A stretch of 46,813 nt of DNA from Geodermatophilus saharensis (GTDB lineage Bacteria; Actinomycetota; Actinomycetes; Mycobacteriales; Geodermatophilaceae): NCBI RefSeq assembly GCF_900188205.1, contig NZ_FZOH01000014.1:1-46813 (forward strand), written 5' to 3'. This document shows, in pieces, positions 1 through 6,663 of the stretch. Numbering within the stretch: position 1 is the stretch's first letter; every line of letters begins with the position of its first letter. The notes under the pieces are model-generated. The model was not told the DNA's origin. It worked only from the letters and a program-made list of their open reading frames with translations, and did no database searches. The position numbers were made by a program, and so were the translations under genes.

Positions 1-23
1 TGTACTGACCGGGGAGGTTGGTC
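1..23. repeat. Left terminal inverted repeat of the IS481-family element
   Basis: It matches the reverse complement of 1093-1115 at 21 of 23 positions, with mismatches at positions 13 and 16. The transposase C-terminus is encoded across it. Confidence 0.85.
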
Positions 24-985
24 AGGCGGCTGATGGGCGGGTGGCCGCCGATGCCGGTGTGGGGCCGATGGTGGTTGTAGGTGTGCAGCCAACCAGGAAA
101 GGCCGCCCGGCGGTCGGCCTCGCTGATGAACAGCTGGGCGAAGGCCCACTCGGCGGTCATGGTGCGGTGAAAGCGTTCGACCTTGCCGTTGGTCTGCGGC
201 CGGTAGGGCCGGGTGCGCTTGGGCGTGAGGCGCAGCTGGCTGCAGGCGGTGATCCAATCGTGGCTGCGGTAGCAGCCGCCGTTGTCGGTGAGCACCCGGC
301 GGGCGGTGACCCCGCGGGCGGCGAACCAGGCCACCGCTCGGTGCAGCACGCCGGCGGCGGTCGGACCGGTCTCGTCCTCGCAGATCTCGGCGTAGGCGGT
401 GCGGGAGTGGTCGTCGAGGACGACGTGGATGAAGCCGTGGCCCATCAGCGGGTTGCGGTAGCGGTTGCGGGCGCGGCCGCCATCGAGGTGCCGGTTGGCC
501 TTGCCGGCCCGCTGACCCACAAAGCGCCAGCCGCCGCCGGCGGGAATGTTGCCCAGCTTCTTCACATCGGCGTGCAGCAACTCGCCGGGTGCGAGGTGTT
601 CGTAGCGGACCGGCGCCTGCTCGCGGCGCTCGAGCCGGGACAGCCGGCTGACGCCGCAGCGGCGTAACACCGCGCCGGCGGTGGAGGGCGCCACGCCGGT
701 CTCGGCGGCCAGCCGGTGCGCGCCCCAGCGCTTGCGCAACCGCAGTGACACGATCCGCTTCGTCCTCGCTGGGTCGGTCTTGGCCGGGCTGGAGTGCGGG
801 CGGCTGGAGCGGTCGGTCATGCCGGCGGTGCCCTCGGCGCGGTAGCGGTCGGCCCAGCGCCGGGCGGTGGTCGCCGAGACACCGAAGCGCTCGGCGGCCC
901 GCGTCGCCGGCCACTTCTCCTCGACGATGAGCCGGGCCATCCGCAGCCGCTGGCGCGGAGTCAGCGCGGCATTAGCGTGGAGCAC
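1..985 (-). CDS. IS481-family transposase (DD35E), 3' end at window edge
   Basis: This is the transposase that moves the surrounding element. I read 328 codons from a GTG at 985-983, preceded by a GGAGG ribosome site (minus-strand sequence at 995-991) five bases upstream. The N-terminus holds a helix-turn-helix (about residues 20-50, with the motif RAAERFGVSATTARRW). The integrase core has D140 in HADVKKLG, D234 in LTDNGG and E270 in GKVERFHRT, a DD35E spacing, so the catalytic triad is intact. The last visible residues are NLPGQY. If the left target copy is GCTAGC, the next codons are AGC TAG, so the protein would end in Ser with its stop supplied by the target. No frameshift is seen. The gene is read towards the window edge, so the stop itself cannot be seen. 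Confidence 0.88.
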   Translation of the reverse strand, partial: MLHANAALTPRQRLRMARLIVEEKWPATRAAERFGVSATTARRWADRYRAEGTAGMTDRSSRPHSSPAKTDPARTKRIVSLRLRKRWGAHRLAAETGVAPSTAGAVLRRCGVSRLSRLERREQAPVRYEHLAPGELLHADVKKLGNIPAGGGWRFVGQRAGKANRHLDGGRARNRYRNPLMGHGFIHVVLDDHSRTAYAEICEDETGPTAAGVLHRAVAWFAARGVTARRVLTDNGGCYRSHDWITACSQLRLTPKRTRPYRPQTNGKVERFHRTMTAEWAFAQLFISEADRRAAFPGWLHTYNHHRPHTGIGGHPPISRLTNLPGQY

Positions 986-1049
986 GAGGACCTCCGGTGT
1001 CGTGGCAGTGGTCGCCTTCAGCAGCTCCACTCCACGCCCGGAGGTCCTC
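986..1049 (-). promoter_or_regulatory. Inverted repeat that can hide the transposase ribosome site
   Basis: Two perfect 12-base arms, at 986-997 and 1038-1049, flank a 40-base loop. In the minus-strand transcript the 3' arm contains the GGAGG of the transposase gene and ends at the base before the GTG start. Any message that begins outside or upstream of 1049 could therefore fold and mask the ribosome site. Such folding is known to limit transposase translation from read-through transcripts in IS10-type elements. Its role here is inferred. Confidence 0.6.
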
Positions 1050-1092
1050 CCTCACAAGATCCGTCAATCAGATCCCGTGGTCACACGCCCGC

Positions 1093-1115
1093 GACCAACG
1101 TCTCCGGTCAGTACA
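1093..1115. repeat. Right terminal inverted repeat of the IS481-family element
   Basis: This is the partner of 1-23. The outermost 12 bases are a perfect inverted match. It lies upstream of the transposase gene. Confidence 0.85.
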
Positions 1116-1121
1116 GCTAGC
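1116..1121. other. Target site (GCTAGC) flanking the IS
   Basis: The six bases directly after the right inverted repeat are GCTAGC, matching the NCTAGN duplication pattern of IS481. The TAG stop of the neighbouring acetyltransferase gene lies inside it. The second copy, predicted just left of position 1, is not visible. Confidence 0.65.
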
Positions 1122-1674
1122 GGGGCACGCCGGGGACGGGGAGGTCCGGGGCGGGGTCACCGGCGAGGCGTCCCCAGAGCAGCTCGTCGTGCCGGAGCCC
1201 GTCGCCGTAGCGGTACGACGACCGCAGCCGCCCCTCGAGGGTGAAGCCGGCCTTCCGCGCCACCCGGCCGGAGGCGGTGTTCTCGACGGCGTGGTAGAGC
1301 TCGACCCGCTCCAGCGGCACGGTCGCGAAGGCCCACCGGCAGGCCGCGTCCACGGCGCGGGGGGCGACCGAGCGCCCACGGGCGGCCGCGGCGACCCAGT
1401 AGCCGATCTGCGCGGTGCCCTGCACCCCGTTGACCGAGTGCACCGACACCGAGCCGAGCAGCCGGCCGGTGGCGGCGTCGGTGACCGCCCACGAGATGCG
1501 GCCCGGCTGCCCCGCGAGGCGCTGCAGCAGGGCCACCGCCCCGTCCCGCGTCGTCACGCCGCCCGACCACCGCCGGATGGCCTCGTCCTGCTGGACGGCC
1601 AGCACCTCGTCGACGTCGTCCTCCCGCCAGGGCCGCAGGTGCAGGGCGCCGACGTCGAGCGCGACCGGGTCCAC
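1117..1674 (-). CDS. GNAT-family N-acetyltransferase (RimJ/RimL type)
   Basis: Predicted to move an acetyl group from acetyl-CoA to an amine. In the RimJ/RimL branch this is often a protein N-terminus, but the substrate here is unknown. The 185-residue protein has the usual fold order: HLRPWREDD near the start, the beta-strand GYWVAAAARGRSVAPRAV (about residues 91-108) with a loose version of the acetyl-CoA loop, and the late motif ENTASGRVARKAGF (about 130-143). The GTG start at 1674 is preceded by GGAGG ten bases upstream. The stop codon lies inside the GCTAGC target of the adjacent IS, so the coding sequence appears to be intact despite the insertion, but its normal 3' flank and any terminator have been displaced. 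Confidence 0.85.
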   Translation of the reverse strand: MDPVALDVGALHLRPWREDDVDEVLAVQQDEAIRRWSGGVTTRDGAVALLQRLAGQPGRISWAVTDAATGRLLGSVSVHSVNGVQGTAQIGYWVAAAARGRSVAPRAVDAACRWAFATVPLERVELYHAVENTASGRVARKAGFTLEGRLRSSYRYGDGLRHDELLWGRLAGDPAPDLPVPGVPR

Positions 1675-1798
1675 GGCCGGTCATCCTCCGGCACCGCGCA
1701 CCCACAGGGACGTCACTCTCCGCTCACAGTGCCTTGACAGCGTGTCCCCGGAGGGCGGGGCGACGGTCGGAGACGCCGACCCGGGACGGGGAGTACAC

Positions 1799-2389
1799 GT
1801 GCGCGAGGAGCTCGTCATCGCCGCCACCACCGGTGCGCTGACCCTCTCCGGCCCGGCCGTGGCCGTGCCCGCCGTGGCCGTGCCCGCCGTGGCCGACACC
1901 GACGACACCGGGGACGCCCGGTCGTCCCGGGTGGAGCGCATCCGGGACGCGCCGGCCGACCTCGTCGACGACGGTTCGCTCACCCAGGAGCAGGCCGACG
2001 AGGTGGCCACCACCCTGGGCGAGGCGGACCTGGGGCCCGGCGGAGGGCACGGCGGGAGGGGCCCGGACCCGGCGACGGCCGCCGAGGCCCTCGGCACGGG
2101 CGAGGACGACCTCCGCACCGCGCTGGAGGCCGACGGCGCGACGCTCGCGCAGGTCGCCGAGGACCAGGACGTGGCCGTCGACACGCTGGTGCAGGCGCTG
2201 GTCGCCGCGGAGCAGGAGCGGATCGCGCAGGCCGTCACCGACGGGCGCCTTCCCCAGGAGGAGGCCGACGAGCGGCTGGCCGACCTGGAGCAGCGGGTCA
2301 CCGACCGCGTGGAGAGCGAGATCGGGGGCCGCGGCCCCGGCGGTCCGGACCGGGACGGCACCGCACCGGACCGGCCCGCCGGCGACTGA
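1799..2389 (+). CDS. Small exported-looking protein of unknown function
   Basis: I do not recognise a named family. From the GTG at 1799 (GGGGAG about six bases upstream) the product is 196 residues. It starts with a short hydrophobic stretch ELVIAATTGALTLSGPAVAV that resembles a weak signal peptide, followed by a V-P-A-V-A repeat encoded by a 15-base tandem repeat at 1856-1895. The rest is acidic and Glu/Asp/Ala rich. It has two similar segments, LVDDGSLTQEQADEVATTL and AVTDGRLPQEEADERLADL, a helix pattern seen in actinobacterial secreted proteins of unknown role. The reading frame is open further upstream, but that extension overlaps the acetyltransferase gene and lacks a ribosome site. Confidence 0.6.
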   Translation: MREELVIAATTGALTLSGPAVAVPAVAVPAVADTDDTGDARSSRVERIRDAPADLVDDGSLTQEQADEVATTLGEADLGPGGGHGGRGPDPATAAEALGTGEDDLRTALEADGATLAQVAEDQDVAVDTLVQALVAAEQERIAQAVTDGRLPQEEADERLADLEQRVTDRVESEIGGRGPGGPDRDGTAPDRPAGD

Positions 2390-2404
2390 GCCGCCCGGGC
2401 GGCC

Positions 2405-2440
2405 GCGGCGGCGCCGTCCTCACCAGGACGCCGCCGCCGC
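2405..2440. terminator. Hairpin between convergent genes
   Basis: Arms of 16 bases with one mismatch (2405-2420 and 2425-2440) surround the four-base loop CACC. It lies between the ends of the exported-protein gene and the GGDEF-EAL gene, so it could stop transcription in both directions. There is no U-tract, as is common in actinobacteria. Confidence 0.6.
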
Positions 2441-2447
2441 GGGCCGG

Positions 2448-4697
2448 CTACCCCACCGGCACCGGCGAGCGGGCGGCGAGCCAGGCGGTGAGGTCGGCCG
2501 CCGTCATGGGCCGGCCGTGCAGGTAGCCCTGGACGCTGGTCGCCCCGACGGCGCCGGCGAAGTGCTCCTGCTCCGGGGTCTCCACGCCCTCGGCCACGGT
2601 CTCCAGACCCAGCCGGTGGGCCATCTCCACGATCGCGTAGACGACGGCCTCGTCGGCGACCGAGGTGGCGGCGCCGGTCACGAACGACTTGTCGATCTTG
2701 ACGACGTCGACGGGCAGCTCGCGCAGCGCGGTCAGCGCCGCGTACCCGGTGCCGAAGTCGTCGATGGCGATCCGGACGCCGAGGGCGTCGAGCTCCTGCA
2801 GCGCGGCGCGCACGGCGGGGGTGTCCAGCGCGGAGGACTCGGTGACCTCGATGACCAGCCGGTCGGCGGCCAGCCCGTGCTCGACGAGGTTGCGGATGAC
2901 GTCGGCGACCGCGCCCGGCGCGGACAGCTGGGCGGCCGAGGCGTTGACGTGCACGGCGACGGGGTGCCCGGCGTCGTACCAGGAGGCGACGTCGGTGCAC
3001 GCCCGGGCGAGCACGTGCGCGCCCACCGGGACGATCAGCCCGCGGGCCTCGGCGACGCCGAGGAAGGTGGCCGGCGAGAGCAGGCCCCGCTCGGGGTGCC
3101 GCCAGCGGACCAGCGCCTCCACGGCGGTGCAGCGGCCGTCGGCGGTGGCCACGATCGGCTGGTAGAGCACCTCGAGCTGCCCCTCGGCGAGGGCGACGCG
3201 CAGCTCCGCGGCGAGCGTGGCGTCGTCGTCGGCGGCCAGCAGGTCGGGGGTGAACCGGTGCACCCGGCCCTTGCCGTGGCGCTTGGCGGCGTACATCGCC
3301 AGGTCGGCGTGCTGCACGACCTGCTCGGCGGTGAGGCCCGGGCGGGCGCACGCGATCCCGACGCTGGCACCGACCTGCGCCGGCCGCCCGTCGAGCTCCA
3401 CGGGCACGCCGGAGAGCTCGACCAGCCGCTCGGCGACGTCGACGGCGGTCTGCTCGCTCGCCCGCGGCAGCAGCACGGCGAACTCGTCGCCGCCGAGCCG
3501 CGCGAACAGGTCGCCGTCGCGGATGGACGCCGACAGCCGCCCGGCGATGGCCCGGAGCAGCCGGTCGCCGGTGCCGTGCCCGCGGTTGTCGTTGACGGTC
3601 TTGAAGTCGTCGAGGTCGACGAACAGCATCCACGCGGGCTCGCCGTCCGGGCGCAGGGCGGCGACGGTCTCGGCCAGCGCGGCGGTGAACGCCGTGCGGT
3701 TGGGCAGGCCGGTCAGCGGGTCGGTGGAGGCCTGCACGACCAGCTCCTGCTGGCGGGTGACGCTGCTGATGGCCAGGGCCATCTTGTCCCGCAGCCGGGC
3801 GGCGGCGGCGACCACGTCGTCGGGGAGCCCGCCGGGGGCACCCAGGTAGAAGCGGCCCGGCAGGCCGCGGTGCGGGAAGGCCCACCACCGTGCCGGGGTG
3901 CCGGCCACCGCGTCGAGCACGGCGGGGTCCTCGACCGGTGACCCGCTCAGCACCGCGGTGCCGGGGACGGCGAGGACCTCCGGCACGGACGCGAACTCCC
4001 CGACCCGGCCGACGACGAGGTCGCCGGTGCCGACGGCGACCGCCCGGCCACCGGGCACGACGCGGCAGAGGTCCCCGAGCGCCCGCCACCCGGCCTCGAC
4101 GACGTGGTCGAGGTCGTCGGCCGCCAGCAGGTCGGCGGCCAGCTCGGCGAGGACGGTGCCGCACCGGTGGGCCCGGTCGCGCTCGACCACGCCCACCGCC
4201 AGGTGGCGCGCCACGACGGTGGTCAGGACCACGCCGGGCAGCGCGGCCGCGAGCACCGCGGCCGGGACGGCGCCGGTGTGCCAGGGCACGCGGTCCCACA
4301 GGAGCACCGCGACCGCGACGGCCGCCGACATGCCGATCCCGTAGCAGGCGACGTGCAGCGTGGTGCCGTAGAGGGCCCGGAACCACACCAGCGCCATGAG
4401 GACGCCGACGCCGGTGACCGGGTAGGAGCAGGCGAGCAGGAAGGCTGCGGCGGCCAGGCACTCCAGCCAGCACAGCCGGGTGACCTCGTCCCCGTGGCGG
4501 TAGCGGTGGACCCAGGCCAGGACCATGACGACCGCCGAGGCGAGCAGCAGGCCGGCGGCCGGGGCGGGCGAGCCGGGCAGCGAGCCGGCGACCGCGACGG
4601 CCAGCGACGCCAGGGCCAGCAGCAGGAACAGTGCCCTGGTCCGGCGGACGAGGCTCGGTCCACCACGGCCCAGCGCGTCGTGCAGCAGAGCGGTCAC
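2448..4697 (-). CDS. Membrane-bound GGDEF-EAL protein (c-di-GMP cyclase/phosphodiesterase)
   Basis: Makes and/or degrades cyclic di-GMP. The start is a GTG at 4697 with GGAGG six bases upstream, giving 749 residues. About five membrane segments lie between residues 20 and 170. A GAF-like sensor stretch (about 180-305) follows. The GGDEF domain (about 320-480) has GGDEF at 402-406 and an RxxD inhibitory site (RDGD) five residues before it. The EAL domain (about 490-740) keeps EAL at 527-529, EVTES, DDFGTG, KIDKSF and EGVET. Both active sites look intact, so the net direction cannot be read from sequence. The reading frame is open upstream, but the extension runs through the zinc-finger gene and is rejected. 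It is the last gene of the signalling cluster, 154 bp behind the UBP zinc-finger gene, and may have its own promoter. Confidence 0.93.
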   Translation of the reverse strand: MTALLHDALGRGGPSLVRRTRALFLLLALASLAVAVAGSLPGSPAPAAGLLLASAVVMVLAWVHRYRHGDEVTRLCWLECLAAAAFLLACSYPVTGVGVLMALVWFRALYGTTLHVACYGIGMSAAVAVAVLLWDRVPWHTGAVPAAVLAAALPGVVLTTVVARHLAVGVVERDRAHRCGTVLAELAADLLAADDLDHVVEAGWRALGDLCRVVPGGRAVAVGTGDLVVGRVGEFASVPEVLAVPGTAVLSGSPVEDPAVLDAVAGTPARWWAFPHRGLPGRFYLGAPGGLPDDVVAAAARLRDKMALAISSVTRQQELVVQASTDPLTGLPNRTAFTAALAETVAALRPDGEPAWMLFVDLDDFKTVNDNRGHGTGDRLLRAIAGRLSASIRDGDLFARLGGDEFAVLLPRASEQTAVDVAERLVELSGVPVELDGRPAQVGASVGIACARPGLTAEQVVQHADLAMYAAKRHGKGRVHRFTPDLLAADDDATLAAELRVALAEGQLEVLYQPIVATADGRCTAVEALVRWRHPERGLLSPATFLGVAEARGLIVPVGAHVLARACTDVASWYDAGHPVAVHVNASAAQLSAPGAVADVIRNLVEHGLAADRLVIEVTESSALDTPAVRAALQELDALGVRIAIDDFGTGYAALTALRELPVDVVKIDKSFVTGAATSVADEAVVYAIVEMAHRLGLETVAEGVETPEQEHFAGAVGATSVQGYLHGRPMTAADLTAWLAARSPVPVG

Positions 4698-4851
4698 GGG
4701 AGCCTCCAGGGGATCGTCGGCCCGCGAGGGTTCCGCGGTGCCGTCCCGACCCGTGTCGGCTCGTGGCCCGGGTCGGCTGGAGGCCCGGCGGACGGCCTTC
4801 ACCCCTCGGGGGCGGGCGTGCCTCCCTCGGGGTTCGCGGTGCGACGTCCGG

Positions 4852-5124
4852 TCAGGCGCGCGGCCCGACCAGCAGCTGGTCGGGGTAGCACCACCACCAC
4901 GACTCGCCGGGCTCGAACGAGCGCACGATCGGGTGCCCCGAGCTGCGGGAGTGGGCGGTGGCGTGCCGGCGGGGCGAGCTGTCGCAGCAGGCCACGTGCC
5001 CGCAGGACAGGCACTCCCGCAGGTGCACCCAGGAGCTGCCCTCCCGCAGGCAGTCGGTGCAGCCCTCCGTGCTGTCCGGGGAGACGGCGGGGTCGACCTG
5101 GTCGAGGTGCGTGCACACGGCCAT
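4852..5124 (-). CDS. UBP-type zinc finger protein
   Basis: A 90-residue stand-alone zf-UBP domain. The pairs C22/C25 and C38/C41, then C46/C47, and H43, H54, H58 and H64 provide the metal ligands. A Trp-rich end (GESWWWCYPDQ) is typical of the family. In eukaryotes this fold binds the ubiquitin C-terminus; its bacterial partner is unknown. It lies 75 bp behind the cNMP-histidine-kinase gene on the same strand, and this pairing suggests an accessory role in that signalling pathway. It starts at an ATG. No membrane segment or signal peptide is visible. Confidence 0.85.
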   Translation of the reverse strand: MAVCTHLDQVDPAVSPDSTEGCTDCLREGSSWVHLRECLSCGHVACCDSSPRRHATAHSRSSGHPIVRSFEPGESWWWCYPDQLLVGPRA

Positions 5125-5199
5125 GCCAGGAGTCTGCTCCCCGCGGGCCGTCCGTCCAATGCCCGTGGCGATCGCCGGGGCGCATGGACGGGCCCGCGC

Positions 5200-6663
5200 T
5201 CACCCCGCCGCGGCGACCTCCGACAGCGGCAGCCGCACGACGAACCGGGTGTCCCCGGGGCTGGAGCGGACCTTGAGCACCCCGCCGTGCCGGTTGGTGA
5301 CGATCCGCCATGCGACGTCGAGGCCGAGTCCGGTCCCCTGGCCCACCGGCTTGGTGGTGAAGAACGGCTCGAACACCCGGCGGCGCACCTCCTCGGGGAT
5401 GCCGGGGCCGGTGTCGGCGACCCCGACGACGGCGGAGTCGCCCTCGCGGGCGGTGCTCAGGGTCAGCGTCCCGGACCCGCCCATGGCGTCGAGGGCGTTG
5501 TCGATCAGGTTGGTCCACACCTGGTTGAGCTCGGCGGCGTAGGCCGGCACCAGCGGCAGGTCCGGGGCGTAGTCCTTCACCACCCGGACGCCGGGCGGGA
5601 TCTTCGCGCTGAGCACCACGAGCGTGGCGTCGAGTCCCTCGCGCAGGTCGGTCATCTGGTGCGGCGAGCGGTCCATCTGCGAGTACTGCTTGGCCGCCGC
5701 GACCAGGTGCGAGATCCGGCTGGTGCTCTCCAGCACCTCGCCGATGAGCATCTCGGTCTCCACGGTGTAGGACAGCCACCGCAGCGCCGGCTCGAGGAAC
5801 CCCTCGTCCACGGCCTCGGCGACCAGGTCCAGGCACTCGACGTCCAGTCCCGCCGGCACGAACACCGCCGCCAGCTCCCAGGGCCGGGCCAGGCCGTGGT
5901 CCTCGAGCCAGTCGGTGAGCTCGTCCTCGCGGTCGGACCGCTCCAGCGCCGACAGCTCGCCGGTGGTGCCGATGCGCGCGACGAAGCGTTCCTGCAGGTC
6001 GGTGAGCCGGCGCAGCTGCTCGCCGTCGATGGTGCCCTCCGACAGCAGCGCGAGCTTGTGCCGCATGCCGGCCACCCGCTCGCGCAGCGCCGCGGTGGCC
6101 CGGGCCGCCGCCGCGGCGGGGTTGTTGAGTTCGTGGGTCAGCCCGGCCGACAGCTTGCCCAGCGCCAGGAGCCGCTCCCGCTGGCCGACGAGCTCCTCGG
6201 AGTTGCGGATCCCCAGGAACAGGCCCTGCAGCAGGTGCACGGCCATCGGGTACCAGCGGCGGAAGACCGCGGCGAACTCGGCCGCCGGGAGCGCCAGGAA
6301 GGTCGTGTCGGTGACCGCGCGGACCGTCGCGGGGTAGACCTGCTCGACCTGGTCGCCGAGGTAGAACTGCACCGCGCCGCTGTAGACGCCCGGGTGGTCG
6401 GTGCGGACCGTCTCCACCTCGTCGCGGCCGACCTGGCGGACCATGCTCAGCGTCCCCGACAGCAGCACGAAGAAGCACTCGGCGGGCCGGCCCTCGACCG
6501 AGACGTCGCTGCCGGCCGGGTGGCTGACGACGTCGCCGGTGCGCGCCACCCAGTCGAGCTGGTCGTCGTCGAGGTCGGCGAAGAGGAACAGCTCGCGCAG
6601 CTGCTCGCGGGTCAGGTGCGGCGTCGTCTCCGGAGGTGTCGTCGCCGTGGGCAGGGTGGTCAT
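5200..6663 (-). CDS. Sensor histidine kinase with N-terminal cyclic-nucleotide-binding domain
   Basis: A soluble 487-residue kinase. The N-terminal part (about residues 20-145) is a cNMP/Crp-type beta-barrel (VEGRPAECFFVLLSGTLSMV). The kinase core has the phospho-acceptor H177 in GLTHELNNP, an N box (NLIDNALDAMGG), DTGPGIP and GTGLGLDVAWRI, all intact. No membrane segment is seen, so it senses a cytoplasmic signal, possibly a cyclic nucleotide or a redox state. The ATG overlaps the stop of the upstream REC/thioredoxin-reductase-like gene by 4 bp, which makes that receiver domain the obvious phosphotransfer partner (inference). The FEPFFTTKP box between the G1 and G2 boxes is canonical. Confidence 0.93.
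   Translation of the reverse strand: MTTLPTATTPPETTPHLTREQLRELFLFADLDDDQLDWVARTGDVVSHPAGSDVSVEGRPAECFFVLLSGTLSMVRQVGRDEVETVRTDHPGVYSGAVQFYLGDQVEQVYPATVRAVTDTTFLALPAAEFAAVFRRWYPMAVHLLQGLFLGIRNSEELVGQRERLLALGKLSAGLTHELNNPAAAAARATAALRERVAGMRHKLALLSEGTIDGEQLRRLTDLQERFVARIGTTGELSALERSDREDELTDWLEDHGLARPWELAAVFVPAGLDVECLDLVAEAVDEGFLEPALRWLSYTVETEMLIGEVLESTSRISHLVAAAKQYSQMDRSPHQMTDLREGLDATLVVLSAKIPPGVRVVKDYAPDLPLVPAYAAELNQVWTNLIDNALDAMGGSGTLTLSTAREGDSAVVGVADTGPGIPEEVRRRVFEPFFTTKPVGQGTGLGLDVAWRIVTNRHGGVLKVRSSPGDTRFVVRLPLSEVAAAG

Larger units (their letters stand above)
1..1115 (-). mobile_element. IS481-family insertion sequence, apparently complete
   Basis: The element is bounded by inverted repeats at 1-23 and 1093-1115, identical at 21 of 23 positions and starting TGTACTGACCGG. 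It carries one transposase gene on the minus strand. The base after the right tip begins GCTAGC (1116-1121), which fits the NCTAGN six-base target known for IS481 of Bordetella. The left target copy would lie just outside the window. The window starts exactly at the left tip, which suggests a contig break at a repeated element. The length of 1115 bp is normal for the family. Confidence 0.88.

Noticed and set aside
1415..1798. A longer N-terminus for the small exported protein
   Set aside because: It overlaps the acetyltransferase gene antisense and has no ribosome site, while the GTG at 1799 has one and places a hydrophobic stretch at the start.
4698..5159. An extended start for the GGDEF-EAL protein
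   Set aside because: The extension runs antisense-like through the UBP zinc-finger gene in another frame, and the GTG at 4697 has a clear GGAGG.
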